From NCBI RefSeq assembly GCF_035974275.1, contig NZ_CP142422.1, positions 1,798,001 through 1,862,000 of the forward strand: a stretch of 64,000 nt of DNA, written 5' to 3'. Of this stretch, positions 27,892 through 36,790 are shown one piece after another. This DNA comes from Chryseobacterium sp. MYb264. Its GTDB lineage: Bacteria; Bacteroidota; Bacteroidia; Flavobacteriales; Weeksellaceae. Within the stretch, counting starts at the first letter, position 1. Each line of letters begins with the position of its first letter. A model generated the notes under the pieces. That model searched no databases. It was not told where the DNA came from and worked only from the letters and a program-made list of their open reading frames with translations. Both the position numbers and the translations under genes were made by a program.

Positions 27892-28266
27892 ATTTCGGAA
27901 CTAAAATTATGTGAGTTTGTATACAGATTACGGTATTATTTACCAAAATTACTGATTACATGATGTTTAAAATTGTGAATACCTAAACTAATTTGATTAA
28001 TTCTTTTGCCTGTTATTTGTTTTTAAAGCACAAAGGCCTTATCTGCGATAAAATGAATGAAGTGATTGTAGCTACGATCTCTGTGGGATGACAAACTTTA
28101 CATCAATTTCAGAAATCTCTGATAAATGGCAACGACCCTAGCCCCGATTGCAACGACATCCTTTTGTGCAGCGAAGCGGAACAAAAGATATAGTGGAAAG
28201 CGGGAAACAGCTTCATAAAATTCAAAATCTGTTGAGGAATCTTTTTACAATAAACTGCTATTTTCT
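27892..28266. other. Gene-free region containing the structured repeat
   Basis: 375 bases between the aldo/keto reductase operator and the end of the next gene. Contains one copy of the Flavo-1-like repeat (28136-28214); otherwise no coding sequence is seen. Confidence 0.5.
28136..28214 (+). repeat. Flavo-1-like structured intergenic repeat, copy 1
   Basis: A 79-base element with the 5' box CCCTAGCCCCGATTGCA and the 3' box GGAAAGCGGGAA-x-AGCTTC, joined by a perfect hairpin (CTTTTGT / ACAAAAG around GCAGCGAAGCGGA). CCCG of the 5' box can pair with CGGG of the 3' box. The same boxes recur at 51137-51264. From memory this resembles the Flavo-1 RNA motif of flavobacteria; no search was made. Confidence 0.65.
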
Positions 28267-28866
28267 TTATTTTTTGTCGTACAATTTCAGAATATTGACA
28301 AGGTCGTTTTCATCCGCCATTGTATCGATTAATGCTGAAATATCGGGAGAAGTTCCTAACTTTTCCTTTAGCAAAGGCTTTAATCCGGGAGCTTTAAAAG
28401 ATATTTCAGTTAGGTCTTTGTTCTTCCGAATAATAAGATAATCAATATTTTGAGTTTCGTATGTATAAATAGGACCTGTATAAAAACTTTTTCGGTACCA
28501 AGCTGCTTTATTTCCGTTAAACATCACCTGAAGCAATCCCGCCTCTTTGGAAAGAACGGATTTTGAATTCACGAAACGTCTTCTTACTTTTTTTAGATCG
28601 CGAATTTCTAAAAACTTGATATCATTTTCATTAATCCTCTGTTTTTTACCTGAAGGCTCGAGAACCGTCATTTGCCTGATATAGGTTCCCGGAGAAAACT
28701 CTGAGTTGTCATAGAGACCCACATTCAGAACTTTGGTTTTTACTGTATCTTTAGAATTTTTAAGCACATATTTCACAGGAAAGTATATTTCCTTGAACAT
28801 CTCTTCTTTTTGAGAAAATAAAAAGTTAAAACAAAGGGAAAGAAGTAATAAATTTATTTTTTTCAT
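28267..28866 (-). CDS. Secreted protein of unknown function
   Basis: A 199-residue protein with a signal peptide (cut near L-F-S-Q, about residue 19). The mature part contains D-T-V-K-T-K-V-L-N-V-G-L near 42, R-I-N-E-N-D-I-K-F-L-E-I near 76 (a pattern seen in proteins that handle a 'property name' strand), V-M-F-N-G-N-K-A-A-W-Y near 112 and F-K-A-P-G-L-K-P near 163. No family recognised with confidence. It lies 62 bases downstream of the PH-domain gene on the same strand. Confidence 0.68.
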   Translation of the reverse strand: MKKINLLLLSLCFNFLFSQKEEMFKEIYFPVKYVLKNSKDTVKTKVLNVGLYDNSEFSPGTYIRQMTVLEPSGKKQRINENDIKFLEIRDLKKVRRRFVNSKSVLSKEAGLLQVMFNGNKAAWYRKSFYTGPIYTYETQNIDYLIIRKNKDLTEISFKAPGLKPLLKEKLGTSPDISALIDTMADENDLVNILKLYDKK

Positions 28867-28928
28867 GATAAAAACTGATATAAAAAAGCCCAGACAAATC
28901 TGAGCTTTAAATATAGATAAATTAATAC

Positions 28929-29543
28929 TTAATTGTTAATATACTTCTCAAAAATTCTTGAGAAATCTTTTTGATTATACTTATCAAAGCTTGTGGTGTT
29001 CCAGGCGAAAATATACTCATTGATTGCTCTTAATTCCTGACTTTTTGAAACATTTTCCTGTTTTCCTGAAGCCACCGTTGCAACGGCCTTCTGAATGCTG
29101 TCATTAGAAAAGTTCAACAGAGAATGATTGTGGTGAACTTCCTGCTGAATCGCCAGAAGTGCTTTATACAGATCTTTCAGCTGGTCGATCTGGCCTTTGG
29201 CAACGCTGATCATCAAAGAAACATTTCCGATATTGAATGAAATTTCAACGTCCAGATCTATTGTTCCGGCGGTCTGCAATGCAATATTGGAGAAAGGAAA
29301 CTGGTAATATTCATATCTCTTTAATGTTCTCTTTTTATCCAGCGCACTTGCGCCGTCAATGTGAATAAGTGCCCTGTTGGTGAAGCAGTACTCATCTCTT
29401 TTAGATTTAATTAAAAAGAAAATTTTTTCGTTGTCTTCGGATAAAATATAATCATCTGAATCTACTTTATCATAATCATGAGACGGAATAATTTTACCGA
29501 TATCACCTAATCCTAACGCTTCTGCCGCTAATTTTTTAAACAT
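28929..29543 (-). CDS. Bacterial PH-domain protein (YvbH-like)
   Basis: A 204-residue protein with an N-terminal bacterial pleckstrin-homology domain (about 1-125): F-K-K-L-A-A-E-A-L-G-L-G-D, F-F-L-I-K-S-K-R-D-E-Y, F-T-N-R-A-L-I-H-I-D-G and Y-Q-F-P-F-S-N-I. A helical C-terminal part follows, as in YvbH. Cytosolic by sequence. The fold often forms ring oligomers; no cellular role is established. A separate transcription unit between lpdA and the secreted protein gene. Confidence 0.85.
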   Translation of the reverse strand: MFKKLAAEALGLGDIGKIIPSHDYDKVDSDDYILSEDNEKIFFLIKSKRDEYCFTNRALIHIDGASALDKKRTLKRYEYYQFPFSNIALQTAGTIDLDVEISFNIGNVSLMISVAKGQIDQLKDLYKALLAIQQEVHHNHSLLNFSNDSIQKAVATVASGKQENVSKSQELRAINEYIFAWNTTSFDKYNQKDFSRIFEKYINN

Positions 29544-29612
29544 CGTTTTTTTTGAATTTTTAAAAGTTTATTTAATGAAATAAAATTAAGAAAATAACTG
29601 AAATAAAAAAGA

Positions 29613-29639
29613 AAGCCACAGATTTTTTGTCTGTGGCTT
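29613..29639 (-). terminator. Terminator of the dihydrolipoyl dehydrogenase gene
   Basis: Perfect ten-base stem AAGCCACAGA / TCTGTGGCTT with a seven-base loop. On the minus strand it is followed by CTTTTTT. It ends transcripts from lpdA. Confidence 0.88.
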
Positions 29640-29652
29640 CTTCTATTATTAA

Positions 29653-29684
29653 ACTTTGTCAAAGATTAAAAACTTTGACAAAGT
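29653..29684. repeat. Nested palindromic repeat after lpdA
   Basis: Twelve-base arms ACTTTGTCAAAG and CTTTGACAAAGT with an eight-base loop. Each arm is itself a palindrome around one base (CTTTG-x-CAAAG). It lies 12 bases past the lpdA stop and before the terminator. It resembles REP-type intergenic palindromes of flavobacteria. Confidence 0.7.
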
Positions 29685-29696
29685 GGTATATTACAA

Positions 29697-31085
29697 TTAA
29701 ATGTGAATCACTTCACCGTATGCAGCAGCGGCAGCTTCCATGATCGCTTCAGAAACCGTTGGGTGCGGGTGAATAGATTTGATGATTTCGTGGCCAGTCG
29801 TTTCTAATTTTCTGGCAACAACAGCTTCAGCAACCATATCTGTAACCCCTTCTCCGATCATGTGGCAACCTAACCACTCGCCATATTTAGCATCGAAAAT
29901 TACTTTAACGAAACCGTCAGTATTTCCGTTGGCTGTTGCTTTACCACTTGCAGAAAGAGGGAATTTACCCACTTTGATCTCGTATCCTTTTTCTTTAGCC
30001 TGCTTTTCTGTAAGACCAACAGAAGCAACTTCAGGGTGACAGTAAGTACATCCAGGAATATTACCATAGTCGATTTTCTCAACGTGAAGACCTTTGATTT
30101 TCTCAACACAAGTAATCCCTTCCGCAGAAGCAACGTGCGCCAAAGCCTGAGTAGGAATCAAATCTCCGATGGCATAGTATCCGGGAACTGAAGTTTCGTA
30201 CCATTCGTTGACCAAAACTCTACCTTTATCTGTCTGGATTCCCACTTCTTCAAGACCAATGTTCTCGATGTTTGCAGCAATACCCACAGCAGACAATAAA
30301 ATATCAGCTTCAAGAACTACGTTTCCGTTAGCGGTTTTCACTGTAGCTTTCACTCCTTCTCCGCTTGTATCAACGCTTTCTACAGAAGCATTTACCATAA
30401 TTTCGATACCTGATTTTTTCAGAGATTTTTCTAAGTGCTTAGAAACATCCTCATCCTCTACAGGAACGATGTTCGGCATAAATTCAACAACGGTTACTTT
30501 TGTACCCATTGTGTTATAGAAGTCAGCAAATTCTACCCCGATTGCTCCAGAACCTACAACAATCATAGATTTTGGCTGCTCAGGAAGAGATAATGCCTGT
30601 CTGTATCCGATTACTTTTTTACCGTCCTGAGGTAAGTTTGGTAATTCTCTAGAACGAGCTCCGGTTGCGATAATAATGTGAGTCCCTGCATATTCAGTTA
30701 CTTTTCCATCTTTATCTGTAACAGAAACTTTTTTGCCTTTCTGTACTTTTGCAGTTCCTAAAATAACATCGATTTTGTTCTTTTTCATCAAGAACTCAAT
30801 CCCTTTACTCATTTTGTTGGCCACTCCACGGCTTCTTTGGATTACATTTGGAAACTCAAAGCTCCCTTCCACTTTATTTAAACCATAATCTTCAGCGTGA
30901 TTGATATAATGAAATACCTGAGCCGACTTCAACAAAGCTTTAGTTGGAATACATCCCCAGTTAAGGCAAATTCCTCCTAAATTTTCTTTCTCGATAATTG
31001 CAGTTTTAAAACCTAATTGCGCCGCTCTAATGGCAGTAACATATCCACCAGGACCACTTCCGATGACAATAATATCGTAATTCAT
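29697..31085 (-). CDS. lpdA: Dihydrolipoyl dehydrogenase (E3)
   Basis: A 462-residue flavoprotein that reoxidises lipoamide in 2-oxoacid dehydrogenase and glycine cleavage complexes. FAD motif G-S-G-P-G-G-Y at 9-15, redox-active disulfide C40/C45 in G-G-I-C-L-N-W-G-C, NAD motif G-S-G-A-I-G-V-E near 180 and the active-site H-P-H-P-T-V-S-E near 440. Full length. It stands alone with its own terminator; the fused E1 subunit lies far away at 55688, and E2 is not in the window. Confidence 0.95.
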   Translation of the reverse strand: MNYDIIVIGSGPGGYVTAIRAAQLGFKTAIIEKENLGGICLNWGCIPTKALLKSAQVFHYINHAEDYGLNKVEGSFEFPNVIQRSRGVANKMSKGIEFLMKKNKIDVILGTAKVQKGKKVSVTDKDGKVTEYAGTHIIIATGARSRELPNLPQDGKKVIGYRQALSLPEQPKSMIVVGSGAIGVEFADFYNTMGTKVTVVEFMPNIVPVEDEDVSKHLEKSLKKSGIEIMVNASVESVDTSGEGVKATVKTANGNVVLEADILLSAVGIAANIENIGLEEVGIQTDKGRVLVNEWYETSVPGYYAIGDLIPTQALAHVASAEGITCVEKIKGLHVEKIDYGNIPGCTYCHPEVASVGLTEKQAKEKGYEIKVGKFPLSASGKATANGNTDGFVKVIFDAKYGEWLGCHMIGEGVTDMVAEAVVARKLETTGHEIIKSIHPHPTVSEAIMEAAAAAYGEVIHI

Positions 31086-31196
31086 TAGTTTAAAATTTTT
31101 ATGCGAATTTAAGGAAAAATATTGGATGAAGCACGTTTCTGCGAATTCCGCTTATAATGTAAAACAAAAGGCAATTTTCATCAAATTAAAACAAAA

Positions 31197-31221
31197 AAGA
31201 GAACACTTTTCGTATTCTCTT
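31197..31221 (-). terminator. Terminator of the small secreted protein gene
   Basis: AAGAGAA / TTCTCTT stem, extendable by further pairs, with a T-run on the minus strand. It lies 95 bases past the stop at 31316. Confidence 0.6.
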
Positions 31222-31315
31222 GTAACAATTTTTATTGTAGTCTGAATATTTGATAAAATAGAAATTATAAAACAGAGTGATTTCAATTGTATAATATTCT
31301 AAAAATTTCTACTCT

Positions 31316-31576
31316 TTACATTTTTTTCAACAATCTTTTCTGATCCTGATATTTTTGGTTTAAAGCCTTCATCTGATCTCTTTTCATCTGCTTTGTGGCC
31401 AACGGATGGTTCAAGATTAATTTCTTTTCCTGATTATATCTTTTATCCAGCTCTTTAGATTTGATGGCAATCAATTCGCTTTTTGATGGATGTGGAGGTG
31501 GTGTCGGATGTTTTTGCGCCGAAACACTCATCGATAGACCTACAAATAAAATGGTTGATATCAATAACTTTTTCAT
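31316..31576 (-). CDS. Small secreted charged protein of unknown function
   Basis: An 86-residue protein with a signal peptide (cut after S-V-S-A-Q, about residue 21). A proline-rich start follows (H-P-T-P-P-P-H-P), then a strongly basic/polar helix (K-S-K-E-L-D-K-R-Y-N-Q-E-K-K, Q-K-Y-Q-D-Q-K-R-L-L-K-K). The helix looks like a coiled coil and is reminiscent of small periplasmic chaperone-like or stress proteins, but I cannot name a family. Separate unit with its own terminator. Confidence 0.7.
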   Translation of the reverse strand: MKKLLISTILFVGLSMSVSAQKHPTPPPHPSKSELIAIKSKELDKRYNQEKKLILNHPLATKQMKRDQMKALNQKYQDQKRLLKKM

Positions 31577-31695
31577 GACATTTAAATTTTTGAATGATTT
31601 TAGTTAAATAATGATTTTTAATTAAATTCATTCGATTTCGAACTGAATATTACATATATCGTACCAAGAATTTTTTCATTATTAAAGTATTTAAA

Positions 31696-31717
31696 TTACC
31701 AAAATTTGGTAACTTTG
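31696..31717 (+). promoter_or_regulatory. ParD operator overlapping the -7 promoter element
   Basis: Palindrome TTACCAAA-A-TTTGGTAA at 31696-31712 overlaps TAACTTTG (TAnnTTTG) at 31710-31717, 22 bases before the ParD start. Binding of the antitoxin would block the promoter, as expected for an autoregulated toxin-antitoxin operon. Confidence 0.7.
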
Positions 31718-31739
31718 ATATTGATTAAAAAACAAAAAA

Positions 31740-31991
31740 ATGGGACGAAATACTTCTGTTTCTCTAGGAGATTACTTTGAGGATTTTGTAGATCAAAAAG
31801 TTTCTGAAGGAAGATTTAAAAATGCCAGTGAAGTTATTCGCGCGGGTTTGCGATTATTGGAAGAAGATGAAAACAGAGTTCAGCTTTTGAAAAATGCAAT
31901 TCAGGAGGGAATTGATAGTGGAATTAATGCTGATTTTAATCCAAAAAAACATCTTCAAACACTTAAAGCTAAATTAAAAGACAATGGCTAA
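31740..31991 (+). CDS. parD: ParD-like antitoxin (type II toxin-antitoxin)
   Basis: An 83-residue ribbon-helix-helix antitoxin of the ParD/CC2985 family. It starts G-R-N-T-S-V-S-L-G-D-Y-F-E-D-F and contains G-R-F-K-N-A-S-E-V-I-R-A-G-L-R-L-L-E near 25, the family hallmark. The C-terminus is charged and would wrap the toxin. It overlaps the toxin gene by eight bases. A palindrome over the promoter points to autoregulation. Confidence 0.93.
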   Translation: MGRNTSVSLGDYFEDFVDQKVSEGRFKNASEVIRAGLRLLEEDENRVQLLKNAIQEGIDSGINADFNPKKHLQTLKAKLKDNG

Positions 31992-32283
31992 TTATGTTTT
32001 AACCCATAAAGCGATTGAAGATCTATCAAAAATATATGAATATACTTATGAATTTTGGTCGGAAAATCAGGCGGATATTTACTATGAAAAATTATTAAAT
32101 TTCTTTCAATTACTTGCCGAAAACCCAAAAATTGGAAAAATATATACAGAAATTAGCTCTGAAATTTTTGGGTTCTTGGCAGAAAAACATTTAATTTTCT
32201 ATCGAATCGTAATGAATGAAAATATTGAAATCATAAGAATTTTAGGCGCTGAAATGGATATTAAAAATAGAATAAAAGAATAA
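31984..32283 (+). CDS. parE: ParE/RelE-family toxin
   Basis: A 99-residue toxin of the ParE/RelE fold: Y-V-L-T-H-K-A-I-E-D-L-S-K-I-Y-E-Y-T near the start, N-P-K-I-G-K-I-Y near 58, L-I-F-Y-R-I-V near 75 and I-E-I-I-R-I-L-G-A near 86. ParE toxins poison DNA gyrase; some relatives cleave mRNA. The target here is not known, though the ParD partner argues for ParE. Its stop codon abuts the stop of the convergent GH3 gene with no spacer. Confidence 0.92.
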   Translation: MANYVLTHKAIEDLSKIYEYTYEFWSENQADIYYEKLLNFFQLLAENPKIGKIYTEISSEIFGFLAEKHLIFYRIVMNENIEIIRILGAEMDIKNRIKE

Positions 32284-34947
32284 CTATTTAATTTCGACAT
32301 TCTGTTTCAAAGGCAAATTTTTAGAAGAATTTCCCACAAAAATTCTATACGTGCCTTTCTCTACAATCCAATTCATTTTCTCATCTAAAAACTGCAATTC
32401 TTTCACAGGAACTTCAATTGAAATCTGTTTTGATTCTCCCGGTTTCAGATCTACTTTTTTAAATCCTTTCAACTCAATAATTGGCCTCGAAACTGACGCC
32501 AGCATATCTTTAACATATAACTGTACAACTTCACGTCCTGCTTTAGAACCTGTATTTTTAACCGTAACCTTTGCAATAATCGTATCGTTTTCAGCATATT
32601 TTAATTGATTTAATTGTAAATCAGAGATTTCGAAAGTCGTATAACTCAATCCAAAACCAAATGGATACAATGGCTCGCCACTCAAATCATGGTAATCATT
32701 TCCTCTTCCCGTCGGATGGTGATTATAAGTTAAAGGCAATTGACCTTCCTCAATAGGAAACGTAATTGGTAATTTTCCGGAAGGATTCTCTGCTCCGAAA
32801 AGCACTTTTGCCACAGCATTCCCCCCTTCTTCTCCTGGATACCAAACGTCTAAAATCGCTCCGACCTTATCTTTCCAAACCGTGGTTTTTATCGCAGAAC
32901 CACCCACCAAAATAACCGTTGTCGGTTTATTTAATTTCGAAACTTCCTGAATAAATTTTTCCTGATTTCCGGGAAGACTCAAGGAAGAACGATCCTGAAA
33001 TTCTCCTTCATGAATTCCTGCTGTAACAATGATGTAATCTGCATTTTGGGCCAATTGTAAGGCTTCATTAAACTCTTTTTGCTCATCATCCAAACCATAA
33101 TTCCAGATCAGTTCGATATTCGCTTCTCCTCTATTTTCATGAAATTCTACAGTAATATCATATTTCTGACCCTTCACAAAATCAATATCAACTGTTTTGG
33201 TTGAATAACTTAGCTTTTCCCATTGATCAATGACTAATTTTCCATTTAAAAACAATCTGAAACCATCATTTCCGCGAAGTCCCAATTGATATTTTCCTGA
33301 ATTTGGCGCTTCCAGTTTTCCTGTCCAGCGGACGCTGTAATTGTCCGGTTGCAGTTTTTCGGGATTTGGAGAATATAAAGTCCATTTAAAATTCAACTGT
33401 TCGTCCTGCTTTTCAAATGCAGGATTTCCTTTTAAATCAGAATTAGAAAAATAATTTCCCTTCAATCCTTTTTGATTTTCCGAGGATAAAAACTCTGCCG
33501 GAACCGTTGCAAAATCCTTCAAATTCCAATCGATTCCTTTTGAATAATTGACTTCAATATTTTTATTTGTAACGAAACTTTTAATTCCATCCAAAATACT
33601 TACTTTCTTATTTCCCGGTCCGGAATAACCGCCCAATCTTGCATCAACAGCGTCCGTTCCAACCACCAAAATCTTTTTATAATTTTCAGAAATCGGAAGC
33701 GTTTGATTATTATTTTGGAGCAAAACAAAAGATTCAATCGCAGTTTTTTCAACTAATGGTTTATGATTGATTTTCTTTAATTCATCAATATCTTTATTAG
33801 AAACATAAGGATTTTCAAACAAGCCTAATTCAAATTTCGCTCGTAAAACTCTCGCAACCGCATCATCAATTCTTTCTTTGGAAATTCTTCCATCCAAAAA
33901 TGGCGGAATAAATAATTTATAATGTTGATATTCTGTCTGAAAAATAACATCCAAACCGGCATTAATCGCCTGTGCAGAAGCGTCATCATAATCTTTGGCC
34001 GTAAAATGCAGCACATTCGCACCGCCAACCGCACTTGCATCGCTAATGACGAAACCTTTAAAATTCCATTCTTTTTTTAATTTTTCGGTCAGTAACCAAT
34101 GATTTGCCGTTGAAGGTCTTCCGTCCAATAAATTATAAGACGTCATTACCGAACGGCTTTTCCCTTGTTGAAAAGCTTTTTGAAAAGGAATCAAATGGGT
34201 TTCTTCCAAATATCTTTTGCCCCAATGAATCGGGTAAGAATCACGACCACCTTCGCCAACATTCGCTAAAAAGTGTTTTGGAGTCGTAATAATTCCCATA
34301 TTTTCAAAAGAACTGACGAAATTTACACCCATCACGGAAGTCAAAAATGGATCTTCGCCGTACGTTTCCTCGGTTCTTCCCCATCGAACGTCGCTCGCTA
34401 AATTTACAACCGGAGTCAAAATCTGACGAATTCCTCTCAATTTTGATTCTTTGGCAATGGCTGTTGAAACTTCTTTCATCAACTCAGGATTGAAAGTTGC
34501 CGATAAACCGATCGCTTGCGGAAAAGCAGTCGCACCTTCACGCATCAATCCGTGCAAAGCCTCATCAAAAGGGATAATCGGAATTCCCAAACGGGACTCT
34601 TCCACAAAATATTTCTGAATGGCATTGATTTTTTTCGCTAATCTTTCCGCATCTTCGTTTGCGTTATATTTCAATAATTGCCCAGCAACTCCACCACCTT
34701 GATTTCCTGCGCTCACCTGCAAACCGAAAATTCCGTGAGAATATTGACCTTTCGGAACATTATCCAAATCTCCGGGAATCATGAAACATTGCCAGAATTT
34801 TTCTTCGGGCGTCATTCGTTTCAGCAAATCCTGAACTCTGGCTTCTACAGGTTGTTTTGGATCTTTGTATAAAGGTTTTTGAGCAGAAATAAATGTTGTG
34901 CTCAATAATGAAATTACTATAATTTTAAATCGAAGTTTAAAGCACAT
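32284..34947 (-). CDS. Secreted GH3 beta-glucosidase with PA14 insertion
   Basis: A protein of about 887 residues when started at ATG 34947, just before a signal peptide (cut near T-F-I-S-A-Q); the frame extends further upstream but that part is not coding-like. Domains: GH3 N-terminal TIM barrel with P-K-H-F-L-A-N near 215 and nucleophile Asp in G-F-V-I-S-D-A near 300; GH3 C-terminal domain split by a PA14 domain (about 440-580: G-N-Y-F-S-N-S, Y-S-V-R-W-T-G, G-N-D-G-F-R-L-F); and a C-terminal fibronectin-III-like domain. It should release glucose or related sugars from beta-glycans outside the inner membrane. Same strand as the alpha-L-fucosidase gene, suggesting a shared substrate. Confidence 0.92.
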   Translation of the reverse strand: MCFKLRFKIIVISLLSTTFISAQKPLYKDPKQPVEARVQDLLKRMTPEEKFWQCFMIPGDLDNVPKGQYSHGIFGLQVSAGNQGGGVAGQLLKYNANEDAERLAKKINAIQKYFVEESRLGIPIIPFDEALHGLMREGATAFPQAIGLSATFNPELMKEVSTAIAKESKLRGIRQILTPVVNLASDVRWGRTEETYGEDPFLTSVMGVNFVSSFENMGIITTPKHFLANVGEGGRDSYPIHWGKRYLEETHLIPFQKAFQQGKSRSVMTSYNLLDGRPSTANHWLLTEKLKKEWNFKGFVISDASAVGGANVLHFTAKDYDDASAQAINAGLDVIFQTEYQHYKLFIPPFLDGRISKERIDDAVARVLRAKFELGLFENPYVSNKDIDELKKINHKPLVEKTAIESFVLLQNNNQTLPISENYKKILVVGTDAVDARLGGYSGPGNKKVSILDGIKSFVTNKNIEVNYSKGIDWNLKDFATVPAEFLSSENQKGLKGNYFSNSDLKGNPAFEKQDEQLNFKWTLYSPNPEKLQPDNYSVRWTGKLEAPNSGKYQLGLRGNDGFRLFLNGKLVIDQWEKLSYSTKTVDIDFVKGQKYDITVEFHENRGEANIELIWNYGLDDEQKEFNEALQLAQNADYIIVTAGIHEGEFQDRSSLSLPGNQEKFIQEVSKLNKPTTVILVGGSAIKTTVWKDKVGAILDVWYPGEEGGNAVAKVLFGAENPSGKLPITFPIEEGQLPLTYNHHPTGRGNDYHDLSGEPLYPFGFGLSYTTFEISDLQLNQLKYAENDTIIAKVTVKNTGSKAGREVVQLYVKDMLASVSRPIIELKGFKKVDLKPGESKQISIEVPVKELQFLDEKMNWIVEKGTYRIFVGNSSKNLPLKQNVEIK

Positions 34948-35211
34948 AAAATAATTTGATTTAATTATTGTTCTTTTGTCTTGAAATCGAAGATTCGACG
35001 AAGTCAAACAAAAGAACCAAAAATTCAAGACTTGGAACTCTCCGCTAAAAATAAAATCTGTTCACTAAAAATTCTAAAACTCGCGCGAATTTGAAGTTTG
35101 CTTTCAATTCAAGATTTGTATCGCGCTCCAACAGTAGAATTTTCTTAACGTTCACAGACTTTATTTTCTTGACGCTCCGATTTCCTATGTCGTTTTAAAG
35201 ACAGTTTATAG

Positions 35212-36654
35212 TTATTGTGTTATTTGAATGACCGTTGAATATTTTAATTGATTCCTTTCTTTAGGTAAATTAATTTCAATTGAATTCTCCGTTTTTTTCC
35301 ATTGAATTTTATTCGATAATCCCAAAACTTTTAATGATTTTGGTTTAAAATTTTCAGGAATTGTGAAATTTAACGTTGATGGAGATTCGTAATTTGATTG
35401 ATCATTCAAGTGAAAAACATTCACTACTTTTCCATCTTTGCTTTGGGTGTAATAAAAATTTCCGTCGTGGTAAGGTGCAATACTTCTCGTCGCAAAAACT
35501 GCGGACTGGTTTTTATCCATCCAAGCTGAAATTTCTTTTAGTCTTTCATAAACGATTGGATCATAATCTCCGTTGGGTCCCGGAGCGATATTCATCAGAT
35601 AATTCCCACCTCTTGAAATAATTTTAACCAACGTTTCAATGATTTTCTGAGACGATTTATAGTTGTCATTCGGAACATACGAAAACGAATCGCCCATCGT
35701 GATACAACTTTCCCAAGGAATCGAAAGCGCCTTTTCGGGAACTGCCTGTTCTGGTGTTACATAATTTTCCCATTTTCCGGGAACGGTGCGATCCACAACA
35801 ATAATTCCGGGTTGATTTTTTCCAGCCATCATCCCGATTTTATCCATATCAATATCCTGTTCAACCTTGATCGTTCTTTGCCATTCAACATTTGGATCGA
35901 TCGTGTGAAACGGACGAACCCAACCTCCGTCTAACCAAAGAATATCGATTTTACCGTAGTTTGACGTAATTTCATTTAACTGATTAAAGGTGAAGTTTTT
36001 GAAATTCTTCCATCTTTCAGGATACTTTTTCGGATCATAATTCACATTACGATCTTTTGGCGGAAAATACGGCCACCAGTAATCGTCAGAATGCCAGTCG
36101 GGTTTTGAAAAATAGGCTCCGATTTTAAAGCCTTCTTTTCGGAATGTATTGAAAATTTCCTTTGTCACATCCGCTTTTGGATTTTTGGAGAAAGGCGTTT
36201 TTGATGAGGTTATTTTATAATCAGACTCTTGGGTATCGAACATCGCAAAACCATCGTGATGCTTTGTTGTAAACACCATATATTTCATTCCTGCTTTCTT
36301 TGCCGCATCGGCCCATTTTTGAGGATTGAACTGAGTCGGATTGAAAGTCGTCTGAAGATTTTCATAGTTTTTTACATATTCGTAGTACGATTTTCCGTGT
36401 TCAGGTTTTCTTTTCGTCCAATCTTCATCTTCCGGACAAAGGCTCCAACTTTCCACAATTCCCCATTGGCTGTACGTTCCCCAATGCATGAACAATCCGA
36501 ATTTTAAATCCTGCCAGTTTTCAAGATTCTGGACAACAAGCGGATCTGTCGGTGTTTGATAACCCTCGGAAACATTATGAGCCTGACAAAAAAAAGTGGA
36601 TGATATAAGTAAAGTTGAAAGAAAAAGGGTTTTCGTTTTTGGTTTGATGAACAT
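35212..36654 (-). CDS. Secreted GH29 alpha-L-fucosidase
   Basis: A 480-residue enzyme with a signal peptide (cut near F-F-C-Q-A, about residue 25). GH29 features: F-G-L-F-M-H-W-G near 53, K-Y-M-V-F-T-T-K-H-H-D-G-F near 125, nucleophile Asp in L-W-L-D-G-G-W near 243 and a C-terminal beta-sandwich. It removes alpha-linked L-fucose from glycans, as on host mucins or plant xyloglucan. It lies 264 bases upstream of the GH3 gene on the same strand; no SusC/SusD pair is adjacent, so it is not a full utilisation locus. Confidence 0.93.
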   Translation of the reverse strand: MFIKPKTKTLFLSTLLISSTFFCQAHNVSEGYQTPTDPLVVQNLENWQDLKFGLFMHWGTYSQWGIVESWSLCPEDEDWTKRKPEHGKSYYEYVKNYENLQTTFNPTQFNPQKWADAAKKAGMKYMVFTTKHHDGFAMFDTQESDYKITSSKTPFSKNPKADVTKEIFNTFRKEGFKIGAYFSKPDWHSDDYWWPYFPPKDRNVNYDPKKYPERWKNFKNFTFNQLNEITSNYGKIDILWLDGGWVRPFHTIDPNVEWQRTIKVEQDIDMDKIGMMAGKNQPGIIVVDRTVPGKWENYVTPEQAVPEKALSIPWESCITMGDSFSYVPNDNYKSSQKIIETLVKIISRGGNYLMNIAPGPNGDYDPIVYERLKEISAWMDKNQSAVFATRSIAPYHDGNFYYTQSKDGKVVNVFHLNDQSNYESPSTLNFTIPENFKPKSLKVLGLSNKIQWKKTENSIEINLPKERNQLKYSTVIQITQ

Positions 36655-36790
36655 TGAAGTTTAGTTTTTGCTAATTTAATCATCATTTATTAAAACCGCA
36701 AAAATCGACATATATTTAGGCTGAGGTTAAGGTTTAGTTTAAAATAAATTGTGAGAAAATTTAGAAATTAACAAAAGAACTTATCATAAT

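Noticed and set aside
28148..28441. 97-codon plus-strand open frame starting in the structured repeat
   Set aside because: Begins inside the Flavo-1-like element and runs antisense into the secreted-protein gene; no protein pattern.
32284..36654. GH3 and GH29 genes as a polysaccharide utilisation locus
   Set aside because: No SusC/SusD pair, sulfatase or hybrid regulator is adjacent; the SusC-like barrel at 46488 is in a different operon.
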